The notes beneath the pieces were generated by a model, which saw only the letters and a program-made list of their open reading frames with translations, searched no databases and was not told the DNA's origin. From Paenibacillus vietnamensis (GTDB taxonomy: Bacteria; Bacillota; Bacilli; Paenibacillales; Paenibacillaceae): a stretch of 64,000 nt of DNA. The DNA lies in contig NZ_JAHMHW010000008.1 in the NCBI RefSeq assembly GCF_020169515.1, positions 1 to 64,000 on the forward strand, written 5' to 3'. Positions 16,551-24,860 of this stretch are shown piece by piece; positions within the stretch are counted from its first letter, which is position 1, and each line of letters starts with the position of its first letter. The translations under genes and the position numbers were made by a program.

Positions 16551-19115
16551 GTGAAACGGAGGCTTGCGATCAGCATGACTGCAGTCGTCCTAACCGGCTG
16601 CTTGCTTATATCCGAAGGCACCAATTACGCGGAAAATACGCCTGCTGCGGTGTCCGGAACGGAAGCAGGAACGGCGGCCGAGCCGGCTGCTGCTAAGGCG
16701 CCGGCTGTTTCCGCGGCTGCGGCGAATGTACCCGATGGCATGGAAACGGCGGCCGAAAATGAATTTTTGGTGCTGTACGTCAACCCTGAAACGACGGAAA
16801 TCGCGGTTCGGGACAAGCGCAGCGGGGCGGTCTGGTATTCCAATCCGCAAAATCGCGAAGACGATGCGATAGCGACCGGCTATAACAAGTCGAAGCTGAA
16901 CGTACAGTTTGAGCTCGCTTACTTCGACAAAGCAGGAAAATCGTTAAAGTACGACAACTACACGCATAGCGTTCAGAGCGGCCAATTCGAAATGGAAAAG
17001 GCAAATGACGGCGTGAAAATCGTCTATACGTTAGGCGAGGTCAAAAGCGATATCGACGCGATTCCTAAATATATCAGCGAAGAAAGATTTCAAACCGTCA
17101 TCCTCGACAAGATTGCAGATGCGGGCGACAAAAGAGAAGTCGAAAAACGGTTCAAGCTCGATGAGGCAAATAAACGCTACGAGAGAAGGGACTCCTCGTT
17201 CAGAGGGGTCGGATTATCGAAGGTAACCGGAATATTCGATGCCATCGGCTATAACGAGGAGCAGAGAGCGATCGATAAAGCCGCGTATGGCGAATCGGCG
17301 GACGGAAACGTCAATGTCCGCATTCCGCTCGACTATCGTCTTGACGGAGAGCATCTGGTCGTGAACATTCCGGGAAGCGAGATCGAATATCCGGATACGA
17401 TGAAAATCCAGTCGCTTTCTCTGCTGCCGTTTTTTGGCGCAAGCGGGCGCGAGGATGAAGGCTATACGTTTGTGCCGGACGGCTCGGGTTCCCTGATCCG
17501 CTTCAATAACGGAAAAACGTATACTGCGCCTTTCCGGACCGCTTTGTACGGCAGCGATTCCGCGATCAGCCAGCTCGTCAGCACTCAGAAAGAGGAAGCT
17601 GCGCGATTGCCGGTATTCGGCATGAAATATGAGGACCGGGCGTTCGTCGCCATTATCGAAAAAGGCGATGCGGTCGCGGCAGTGGAAGCCGACGTAAGCG
17701 GCAGGCTGAACAGCTACAACACCGTATCCCCGAGTTTTACGATCCATAACCTGGAGGAGGTTACCCTGACGAACGGCTGGCGCTCCAGCACGGTCAAGAA
17801 GTTCCAGGCGGAGCCTTTCCAGGGCGATATGACCGTCCGCTACGGATTTCTCGGTGCCGGGGAAGCGAGCTACACCGGAATGGCGATGCATTACCGCGAT
17901 TACTTGATCGCGCAGGCGGGACTGGCCAAGCTGGAGGAGGAAGCGAGCATTCCTTTTTATGTCGAGCTTATCGGCGGCATTCCGAAAAAGAAATTTTTCC
18001 TGGGCATTCCTTATAACGCCTATGAGCCGCTTACGACCTTCGATCAGGCGGAAGCCGTATTGTCCCAAATGAAGGAGCTGGGAATCGACGGCATTAAGCT
18101 TCGGTATAAAGGCTGGTTCAACGACGGCATGAACCATGACCTTCCGAAATCGGTTTCCGTCGACAGGAAGCTCGGCGGAAACAAGGGCTTGAGCGGGCTG
18201 AAGACTTATGCCGATTCGAACGGCATCTCGCTGTTTCCCGACGCTGCCTTGCTTGAGACGGCGCCGCAAGCGGACGGCTTCAAAAAGTCGAGCCAGGCTT
18301 CCCGGTTCATTACGGGCAAGACGGCTGCCATCTATCCGTACAGCGCGTCCAATTTCCGGCAGGAGGATGAACAGGAGCCGGGATATGTGATCAGTCCGAA
18401 GCAGCTTCCGAAAATGGTTGACGGATTTATGGACGATTATGGAAAGCTCCAGCTTTCCGGCTTATCGCTGCGCGACCTTGGAAGCAAGCTGAATGGCGAC
18501 TATAACCGGTCCAATGTAATCGACCGCGAAGAAGCGAAGGAGCTTGTCAACGAACAGCTGCAGAAGATAAACGGCTCCGGCCTGGAGCTGCTCATGGAAG
18601 GCGGCAACGCCTATGCGGCTCCTTTTACGCAGCATATTGTGAATGCGCCGATGACAAGCAGCGGCTTTAACATTACCGATGAAAGCGTGCCTTTCTTTCA
18701 GCTGGTCTACCACGGTTACATCCATTATGCCGGAACCGCCTGGAATATGGCCGATGACCAGGATGCCGCGTTCAGCTTCCTGAAGGCGCTCGAAACGGGC
18801 TCCGCTCCGCACTATACCTGGTTTTATGCCGATTCCTCCGCGATCAAGATGACGGAGTTCGATCACCTGTATTCCGCCGATTACCGGCGCTGGATCGACG
18901 AAGCGGCGCAAAAATACCGCGAGCTGAACGACGTTCTGGGCGATGTGCAGTCCCAAACGATCGCCGATCACCGGAAGCTGGCCGAAGGCGTGTATCAAAC
19001 TACGTTCGAGCAGGGCAAAAGCATTGTCGTCAATTACAACGATAAAGCGGTGAACGTGAACGGCATTGCAGTGGGCGCAAAGGATTATTGGGTTGGAGGT
19101 GAATCGCGGCGATGA
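16551..19115 (+). CDS. DUF5696 domain lipoprotein (854 aa)
   Basis: A long exported protein. The GTG start has AAAGGGGG 7 nt upstream and is followed by a signal peptide with lipobox LTGC (Cys17). The N-terminal third is beta-rich (EIAVRDKRSGAVWYSNPQ). The central part carries the DUF5696 hallmark FVPDGSGSLIRFNNGKTY, and the C-terminal half looks like a TIM-barrel glycosidase-type fold with acidic residues (LELLMEGGNAYAAP), an inference. Enzymatic activity has not been established for the family to my knowledge. Placed between the two permease pairs, it is a candidate surface enzyme or sugar-handling protein. Confidence 0.82.
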   Translation: MKRRLAISMTAVVLTGCLLISEGTNYAENTPAAVSGTEAGTAAEPAAAKAPAVSAAAANVPDGMETAAENEFLVLYVNPETTEIAVRDKRSGAVWYSNPQNREDDAIATGYNKSKLNVQFELAYFDKAGKSLKYDNYTHSVQSGQFEMEKANDGVKIVYTLGEVKSDIDAIPKYISEERFQTVILDKIADAGDKREVEKRFKLDEANKRYERRDSSFRGVGLSKVTGIFDAIGYNEEQRAIDKAAYGESADGNVNVRIPLDYRLDGEHLVVNIPGSEIEYPDTMKIQSLSLLPFFGASGREDEGYTFVPDGSGSLIRFNNGKTYTAPFRTALYGSDSAISQLVSTQKEEAARLPVFGMKYEDRAFVAIIEKGDAVAAVEADVSGRLNSYNTVSPSFTIHNLEEVTLTNGWRSSTVKKFQAEPFQGDMTVRYGFLGAGEASYTGMAMHYRDYLIAQAGLAKLEEEASIPFYVELIGGIPKKKFFLGIPYNAYEPLTTFDQAEAVLSQMKELGIDGIKLRYKGWFNDGMNHDLPKSVSVDRKLGGNKGLSGLKTYADSNGISLFPDAALLETAPQADGFKKSSQASRFITGKTAAIYPYSASNFRQEDEQEPGYVISPKQLPKMVDGFMDDYGKLQLSGLSLRDLGSKLNGDYNRSNVIDREEAKELVNEQLQKINGSGLELLMEGGNAYAAPFTQHIVNAPMTSSGFNITDESVPFFQLVYHGYIHYAGTAWNMADDQDAAFSFLKALETGSAPHYTWFYADSSAIKMTEFDHLYSADYRRWIDEAAQKYRELNDVLGDVQSQTIADHRKLAEGVYQTTFEQGKSIVVNYNDKAVNVNGIAVGAKDYWVGGESRR

Positions 19116-20011
19116 GGTTCAGGAAGCTTTCGCTTGAGCAAAAAAACAGATATTACGGCCTGTACTTCATTCTTCCCTGGTTTATAGGCTTCTTGTTCCT
19201 GTTTCTCGTTCCACTGCTGGCCTCGTTACGGTACAGCTTAAGCAATCTTCAGGTCACGGACGAAGGCTTCAGCCTGGAATTTATCGGCTTCGCCAATTAC
19301 CGGGAGGCCCTGCTGTCGCATGAATCGTACGTCAGGATTTTGACGGAGTCCGTGGTTGATATTGCGGTCAACACACCGCTCATTATTATTTTCAGCTTGT
19401 TTTTTGCGGTGCTTCTCAATCAGAGGTTCAGGGGGCGTGTGCTCGCCCGGGCGATCTTCTTCCTGCCGGTTATTCTGGCATCGGGCATTATCGCCAGCAT
19501 CGAGAACGGAGATTTGATGCAGTCGGTCGTCCGAAGCGCAAACGACACAACGGGCGGCGGCTTGTCGATCATGAAAAATCTGGAGCTTACCGTCATGCTC
19601 GTCGAATCGGGAATGAATATAACCTTCGTGGAGTATTTGACCGGAGCCGTCAGCCGAATCTATGAGATCGTCAGTCAATCCGGCGTTCAAATTCTCATTT
19701 TCTTGGCAGGGCTTCAATCGATTTCTCCCTCCCTGTACGAGGCTGCCAAAATCGAAGGTTCGACGGGCTACGAGGCTTTCTGGAAAATTACGTTTCCGAT
19801 GATCAGCCCGCTTATTCTGACGAATCTGGTGTATACGATTATCGACAGCTTCATCAGTGACGAAACCAGCCGGCTGGTCGTGGATACGGCATTTAAAAGC
19901 TTCGATTTCGGCCTCAGCGCCGCGATGGCGTGGATGTATTTTGCCGTCATTGCGCTTGTGCTGTGGATTACGACGGCGATTGTGTCGCGTAAGGTCTTTT
20001 ATCAAGATTAG
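19112..20011 (+). CDS. CUT1 sugar ABC transporter permease, pair 2 MalF-type (299 aa)
   Basis: An inner-membrane permease with about six helices and EAA motif LYEAAKIEGSTGYEAFWKIT. Its ATG overlaps the DUF5696 stop (ATGA), so translation is coupled. An insert of about 40 residues (SVVRSANDTTGGGLSIMK and following) separates the membrane helices, longer than in pair 1. A 41-bp duplicated repeat separates it from its partner. Confidence 0.9.
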   Translation: MRFRKLSLEQKNRYYGLYFILPWFIGFLFLFLVPLLASLRYSLSNLQVTDEGFSLEFIGFANYREALLSHESYVRILTESVVDIAVNTPLIIIFSLFFAVLLNQRFRGRVLARAIFFLPVILASGIIASIENGDLMQSVVRSANDTTGGGLSIMKNLELTVMLVESGMNITFVEYLTGAVSRIYEIVSQSGVQILIFLAGLQSISPSLYEAAKIEGSTGYEAFWKITFPMISPLILTNLVYTIIDSFISDETSRLVVDTAFKSFDFGLSAAMAWMYFAVIALVLWITTAIVSRKVFYQD

Positions 20012-20018
20012 ACGGTTT

Positions 20019-20100
20019 AGGCGAATGCTTACGAAGTATGTTTGCTTTGCAAACGTTTAAGGCGAATGCTTACGAAGTATGTTTGCTCTGCAAACATTTG
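20019..20100 (+). repeat. 41-bp tandem duplication ahead of a ribosome binding site
   Basis: Two near-identical 41-bp units (20019-20059 and 20060-20100) each contain two short inverted repeats: ATGCTTACGAAGTAT and GTTTGC-TTT-GCAAAC. The second unit runs straight into the AGGAGGAG ribosome binding site of the next gene. No coding role is likely, although an ATG inside the first unit opens a spurious upstream extension. Confidence 0.85.
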
Positions 20101-20112
20101 AGGAGGAGCTAC

Positions 20113-21129
20113 ATGAAGACGGAAACCGCAGTGCAGCGACGGTTGACGGGGGAGGAGCGGCAGCACCGACTGGCTTCCGCCGCTTATTGGGTCGAATTCG
20201 CGAAGAAATGGCTATGGGTTATGGTCAGGTTCGTGCTCATATTCGGCATATCCTTCGTCATCCTTTACCCGATTCTGCTCAAGCTGTCGATTGCGTTCAA
20301 AAGCATGGACGATTTGTACGATTCCACGGTCATCTGGGTGCCGCAGACGGTCACGCTCGCTAATTTCAAGCTTGTGTTCCAAGCGATGAACTACCCGAGC
20401 GTTCTGCTCAATACGCTGTTTCTCTCTTCCGCGGTCATGCTGCTGCAGACGATGACTTGCGTGCTGGCCGGCTACGGCTTTGCGAGGGTGAAGTTTAGAG
20501 GAAGCGGCATCTTGTTCGCAGGCGTTATTTTTACGATATTGGTGCCGTCCCATACGATTATGATTCCGCTTTACCTGCATTTCAAAAATTTCGATCTGCT
20601 CGGATTGATCGAGCTGGTCAAAGGCGAGCCTGCCAATCTGATCAACACCTATTGGCCGTTTATCATTTCCGCGGCCCTCGGCATGGGAGTGAAGACTGGC
20701 TTGTACGTCTACATTTTCCGCCAGTTTTTTAAGGGGATTCCGAGAGAAATTGAAGAAGCCGCCTACGTTGACGGAGCGGGCTACTTTACGACCTTTTGCA
20801 GAGTGATTCTGCCCAACGCCGTCCCTTCGATGGTGACGGTCATGCTATTCTCGTTCGTATGGCAATGGAATGATTCCTTCTTCACGAACATGTACTTGAA
20901 TGAACCGAAGGTCATGTCGTCGATGATGGCGTCCTCCGGCTATGCCATCGCCACTTTCCTGAGCGGCGGGGTACAATCGGAGACGGCTTCCTACGTTCAG
21001 GATCCGTTTTTTATGTCCATGATGATGAACACAAGCGTTCTGATGGCGATTTTGCCGCTCATTATTTTATATTTGTTTGTGCAAAGACATTTTGTGGAGA
21101 GCGTTGAGCGTTCGGGATTGGTCGGTTAG
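20113..21129 (+). CDS. CUT1 sugar ABC transporter permease, pair 2 MalG-type (338 aa)
   Basis: A membrane permease with the EAA motif IEEAAYVDGAGYFTTFCRVI and six main helices. The ATG at 20113 has AGGAGGAG 7 nt upstream. An earlier in-frame ATG lies inside the duplicated repeat and would add a Cys-rich, non-conserved leader, so it is rejected. The protein is longer than pair 1's MalG because of a larger cytoplasmic N-terminus and an insert before the last helix. Confidence 0.9.
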   Translation: MKTETAVQRRLTGEERQHRLASAAYWVEFAKKWLWVMVRFVLIFGISFVILYPILLKLSIAFKSMDDLYDSTVIWVPQTVTLANFKLVFQAMNYPSVLLNTLFLSSAVMLLQTMTCVLAGYGFARVKFRGSGILFAGVIFTILVPSHTIMIPLYLHFKNFDLLGLIELVKGEPANLINTYWPFIISAALGMGVKTGLYVYIFRQFFKGIPREIEEAAYVDGAGYFTTFCRVILPNAVPSMVTVMLFSFVWQWNDSFFTNMYLNEPKVMSSMMASSGYAIATFLSGGVQSETASYVQDPFFMSMMMNTSVLMAILPLIILYLFVQRHFVESVERSGLVG

Positions 21130-21138
21130 GACAAGCGG

Positions 21139-22797
21139 ATGAGCACGAGATTAACCGTTATCCTGATTGCCGCCTTCGCTTTCCTTACAGGTTTGTATTT
21201 CACATTCGCGTCGGGTAGCTCCGACAGCCGGAAAGAGGAGGAATCGCCCGTGCAGCAGCTGACGCCGCCGGACGCAATTACAGCGATCGACGGCTCTGTC
21301 CGTCATCAGAAGATCGATAATTTTGGTGCATCCGACGCTTGGTCCATGGATCCGATTGGCAGCCATTGGACGGAGGAAAATAAAAACCGCGTAGCCGATC
21401 TGTTATTTTCGAGAGAGAAAGGAATCGGGCTGTCGGCCTGGCGCTTCAATATCGGCGCAGGCTCGACGGAAACGGACCGTGCAATTATTCCCGATCCGTG
21501 GCGGCGGGCGGAAGCGTTCAAGACGTCGGAAGCCGGCGGTTACGATTGGAGCAGGCAGGCCGGCCAGCAGTGGTTTTTGCAGGCGGCCAAGGATCGCGGA
21601 GTGGACACCTTGATCGCATTCGTAAACAGCCCGCCGGTCTGGATGACGAAGAACGGGCACGCCCAGCCCGATCGGGCCGTAGGCTCCACCAATTTGAAAG
21701 AGGGCTACGAAGACGAGTTTGCGGCATTTTTGATCGAGGTATTGGAGCACTTTAAGCAGGAAGGTCTGGCTTTTCAATATATAAGTCCCATTAACGAGCC
21801 GACCTGGGATTGGAATTTGGCGAAGCAGGAAGGGAACCGCTACAATAACGACGATTTGAAGCGTGTCATTCTCGAATTGCACCGGCAGCTGCAGGACAGC
21901 GGCCTCGATGCGCAAATCAGCGCGCCGGACGGCGTGGAAATTACGTCGCTGCTGGATGACGAGTTCTACCAAAGGTTTGCCGGCGGCGGACAATATTCGG
22001 GCGGGGCGAACAGCCTTGGAACGGGTAAATACCGGGAATATATTAAGGATTTGCTCGGCGATCCCGAATTGAAGGAAGCGGTCGGCAATAAGATCGCCTC
22101 GCATTCCTATTGGTCCGATTACAGCAAGCCGGGGGACGACCGGCTGGGCGAGCTTAGAGAGCTGCTGGCCGCCAATTTGAAGCAGTACGATGCCGATGCG
22201 AAATATTGGGTAACGGAATACTGCATTCTCGGCGATTACGGCCCCGGCCGCGATCTGGGCATGGAACCCGCTTTGCACGTCGCCCGTACGATTCACTTCG
22301 ACTTGACGGAGGCGAATGCGGCGGCCTGGCAATGGTGGACAGCCGTATCCAAGGTTGATTACAAGGACGGTCTGCTCTATACCGATTTCGAAGAAGCGGG
22401 AGACGAACAGAACATTTTGACGTCCAAAATCTTATGGGCTCTCGGCAACTACAGCAAGTTTATCCGTCCGGGCGCGGAACGCGTATCGCTTACGGGACTG
22501 GACGAGGAAGCGCGCAGCGGGCTGCTTGGATCGGCCTATGTGCATGAAGGGGAACAGACGGTGACGGCCGTGTTCGTCAACGACGGCGAGGCGGATAAGC
22601 GGGTTCGGATATCGCTTGAGGGCGTGAACAAGAACCATACGATTGAAGCCATGCAGTCGTATATCACGTCGGCCGGCCGCGACCTTGCCCGGGGAGAGGA
22701 CGTGCCGGTGGGGGACGATCAAACGTTTGAAGCGATCATTCCGGCGAAGTCCGTCGTTACGTTGACCGGCGGCGGGGCTGAGGGTACGGTAGGTTGA
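21139..22797 (+). CDS. GH30 family glycosidase, endo-beta-1,6-galactanase-like (552 aa)
   Basis: A secreted or membrane-tethered hydrolase (N-terminal hydrophobic segment, residues 4-24). The TIM barrel shows the clan GH-A acid/base Glu220 in SPINEPTWDWN and nucleophile Glu360 in YWVTEYCILG. The patterns FGASDAWS (63-70) and NSPPVWMTKNG (163-173) are typical of the GH30_2 Pfam group that includes endo-beta-1,6-galactanases. A small beta-domain follows (about 455-550). It is last in the operon, before a terminator. With the GH35 enzyme and the transporters this suggests degradation of beta-1,6-galactan such as arabinogalactan side chains. Related GH30 xylanase or glucanase activity cannot be excluded. 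Confidence 0.85.
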   Translation: MSTRLTVILIAAFAFLTGLYFTFASGSSDSRKEEESPVQQLTPPDAITAIDGSVRHQKIDNFGASDAWSMDPIGSHWTEENKNRVADLLFSREKGIGLSAWRFNIGAGSTETDRAIIPDPWRRAEAFKTSEAGGYDWSRQAGQQWFLQAAKDRGVDTLIAFVNSPPVWMTKNGHAQPDRAVGSTNLKEGYEDEFAAFLIEVLEHFKQEGLAFQYISPINEPTWDWNLAKQEGNRYNNDDLKRVILELHRQLQDSGLDAQISAPDGVEITSLLDDEFYQRFAGGGQYSGGANSLGTGKYREYIKDLLGDPELKEAVGNKIASHSYWSDYSKPGDDRLGELRELLAANLKQYDADAKYWVTEYCILGDYGPGRDLGMEPALHVARTIHFDLTEANAAAWQWWTAVSKVDYKDGLLYTDFEEAGDEQNILTSKILWALGNYSKFIRPGAERVSLTGLDEEARSGLLGSAYVHEGEQTVTAVFVNDGEADKRVRISLEGVNKNHTIEAMQSYITSAGRDLARGEDVPVGDDQTFEAIIPAKSVVTLTGGGAEGTVG

Positions 22798-22814
22798 GTT
22801 TAACTGATGGGAGA

Positions 22815-22842
22815 AGACAGGCCATGCTGCCTGTCTTTTTTT
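22815..22842 (+). terminator. Intrinsic terminator ending the sugar operon
   Basis: AGACAGGC and GCCTGTCT form an 8-bp stem with a CATGCT loop followed by seven T residues. Confidence 0.92.
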
Positions 22843-23184
22843 CGTTGCCAAACGTATGCGAACCTCCGAATGATGGCACAAAACCGAGCTGCGGAGAGTT
22901 GCAGCTATTGTGCGTAGCGCGGTGTTTGATCCTATTGGACAAAACAGACGCTTAGAGAGCATATTGTACGATGTTGCCATTCTATCGGTCATCACGGGGC
23001 TTTACAGCACGTTATTGAAGGAAACGGGCGCCCAAAGCTACCTAAGCTTATCTCCTGACCGTAAGCCGCCCACGCATGCCTGATTGTCGTTCTAAGCGGC
23101 GTTAACGTCCGTATCTGGACAAACTTGCCGTTTAGCTATTAGACAAGCCCGGTCTCATTTCACAGCCTATTTCCCAAAATGGGG
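22843..23184. other. Gene-free stretch of about 340 bp
   Basis: I see no convincing gene, RNA motif or clear repeat array here. Short phrases such as TTGGACAAAAC and CTGGACAAACTTG recur loosely and may be worn copies of a dispersed repeat. Confidence 0.4.
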
Positions 23185-23226
23185 TTGACATCGCCATTTA
23201 ATAATGTCATTATGATAATATCAAAT
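23185..23226 (+). promoter_or_regulatory. Promoter and AT-rich dyad ahead of the NAD salvage operon
   Basis: TTGACA (23185-23190) and CATTAT (23208-23213) are 17 nt apart. An imperfect 31-bp dyad (23196-23226, centred on T23211) pairs at 12 of 15 positions and covers the -10 region. The first gene downstream encodes an NrtR-like regulator, so this is a good candidate for its operator, giving autoregulation by an ADP-ribose-type ligand (inference). Confidence 0.6.
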
Positions 23227-23260
23227 CGACTAAATAAAACGAGCCGGGAGAATAACGAAA

Positions 23261-24025
23261 ATGGTTGAAAACGAATCGAACTACTCCGCCGCGCGATACC
23301 GGACGCCTGACGGTGCGCCGACGGACATCGTGATCTTCACGATCGTGTCACACGAGAAGCACGGCGGCAAGAAGGCGCTGCCCGACCGGGAGCTGCAGGT
23401 GCTGCTCATCAAACGGAGCGTTTGGCCCTTCGAAGAAAAGTGGGCGCTGCCGGGAGGCTTTACGCGGGAATCGGAGACGGTGTATGAATGCGCAAGGCGC
23501 GAGCTGCAGGAGGAAACGGCGGTTGAAGACGTTCATATCGAATATTTCAATGTCTACAGCGCGCCGGGCCGCGATCCCCGCGGCTGGATGATCTCCCACG
23601 CCTTCCTCGCGCTGGTGAACGAGAGGCTGCTCGAGAAGCGCAAAGCGGATGTCGACGCGGCCGATGTCGGACTGTTTTCGGTCGAGGAAGCGCTAGGGAT
23701 GGATTTGGCGTTTGATCACCGGCAAATTTTGTCCGATGCGCTGGAGGGCATACGCCGGAAGATGCTGGCGACGACGATCGCCAAGGAGTTTTTGCCGGAC
23801 GAATTCACGATCAGCGAGCTGTACCAGGTCATACGGACGGTGGTTCCGGATTTCGAGGAATCCAATTTCATCCGGAAGCTGACGTCTACGAAGAGCCGCA
23901 GCGCAATCATAACCGAAGCGCTGGACGAGACGGGAAAGCCAAAGCAGTCCAATCAATACTCGCAGCGGGCAGCGCAGCTTTACCGATTTACGGGCGTGGA
24001 GCCGAAGCTGTCTATTTATACCTGA
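23261..24025 (+). CDS. nrtR: NrtR-like Nudix transcriptional regulator of NAD metabolism (254 aa)
   Basis: The N-terminal two-thirds is a Nudix domain with box GFTRESETVYECARRELQEE (close to GX5EX7REUXEEXGU, with Ala for the last Gly). The C-terminal 85 residues form a winged-helix-like segment (FTISELYQVIRTVVPDFEES) with a basic end, the NrtR arrangement. NrtR proteins bind ADP-ribose and repress NAD biosynthesis or salvage genes. It is followed at once by PRPP synthetase and NadV genes, which fits. It could instead be a catalytic ADP-ribose hydrolase, but the C-terminal domain and context favour the regulator. Confidence 0.82.
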   Translation: MVENESNYSAARYRTPDGAPTDIVIFTIVSHEKHGGKKALPDRELQVLLIKRSVWPFEEKWALPGGFTRESETVYECARRELQEETAVEDVHIEYFNVYSAPGRDPRGWMISHAFLALVNERLLEKRKADVDAADVGLFSVEEALGMDLAFDHRQILSDALEGIRRKMLATTIAKEFLPDEFTISELYQVIRTVVPDFEESNFIRKLTSTKSRSAIITEALDETGKPKQSNQYSQRAAQLYRFTGVEPKLSIYT

Positions 24026-24044
24026 CCGAGGGGAGCGGGACCGC

Positions 24045-24860
24045 ATGATCAAGCTGAATGGAGCCGAGCTGAGCTTCAAAACGTTTCCGAACGGGGAGAC
24101 GCTGATGAACGGGGATGAATTATCGGCCAATGTGCACGCAAACAATTCCATCGTCTGGAGGTACGGGAATGACGGCGATCTGATCAAGCTGATGTTCGTG
24201 AAGCGCTACCTGGATGAGCGCAGGGCAAGCTGCTCGCTGACGATTTTGTATATGCCGTACAGCCGGATGGACCGGGTGGAGGGGGCGTCCGCTTTTACGC
24301 TGAAATACGTCGCTTCATTTATTAATTCGCTCCAATTCGAAGCCGTGAAGGTGATCGAGCCGCATTCGGATGTGACGCTTGCGCTGCTTGACCGAAGCAC
24401 TGCTGTATATCCGACGCTTGAGCTGCTTGAGCGGGTGGAGGCTGAAACGGGGTTTGACCGCGGCCGGGACTATCTGTTTTTTCCGGATGCGGGCGCGCAG
24501 AAGCGGTACGGAAAAACGTCGGGCTACAAGCAGCTGGTCGGGTTCAAATCACGGGACTTCGCGACAGGAGAGATCAAGGGCCTGGAAATCGTCGGAGCTG
24601 CGGGCGATCCCCCGTTTCATGCGATTATTGTGGACGATCTTTGCTCGTATGGCGGCACCTTTCTGCGCAGCGCGGAGAAGCTGAAGGAAATCGGCGCGGA
24701 GCGGATCTATTTACTGGTCACTCATTGCGAGAAGTCGGTGTTCAAAGGAAGGCTGCTGGAATCCGGACTCGTCGATAAGGTGTTCACGACCGACACGATG
24801 CTGGATGAGGCCGGGCATGAGAGAATACGGTTATTTGAATCGGGAGGGCTTTTGATATGA
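24045..24860 (+). CDS. Ribose-phosphate pyrophosphokinase-like protein (271 aa)
   Basis: A PRPP synthetase family protein that makes 5-phosphoribosyl-1-diphosphate from ribose 5-phosphate and ATP. The PRPP loop is IIVDDLCSYGGTF (about residues 196-208), and MPYSRMDR corresponds to the ATP-binding region of the family. It is shorter than housekeeping Prs (about 315 aa), as is common for the specialised copies linked to NadV. The stop overlaps the nadV start (ATGA), so the two are coupled. PRPP is the co-substrate of the next enzyme, explaining the pairing. Confidence 0.88.
   Translation: MIKLNGAELSFKTFPNGETLMNGDELSANVHANNSIVWRYGNDGDLIKLMFVKRYLDERRASCSLTILYMPYSRMDRVEGASAFTLKYVASFINSLQFEAVKVIEPHSDVTLALLDRSTAVYPTLELLERVEAETGFDRGRDYLFFPDAGAQKRYGKTSGYKQLVGFKSRDFATGEIKGLEIVGAAGDPPFHAIIVDDLCSYGGTFLRSAEKLKEIGAERIYLLVTHCEKSVFKGRLLESGLVDKVFTTDTMLDEAGHERIRLFESGGLLI

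Noticed and set aside
20038..20112. A 25-residue N-terminal extension of the second MalG-type permease.
   Set aside because: It starts within the duplicated repeat, lacks a ribosome binding site, and the ATG at 20113 has a strong one.
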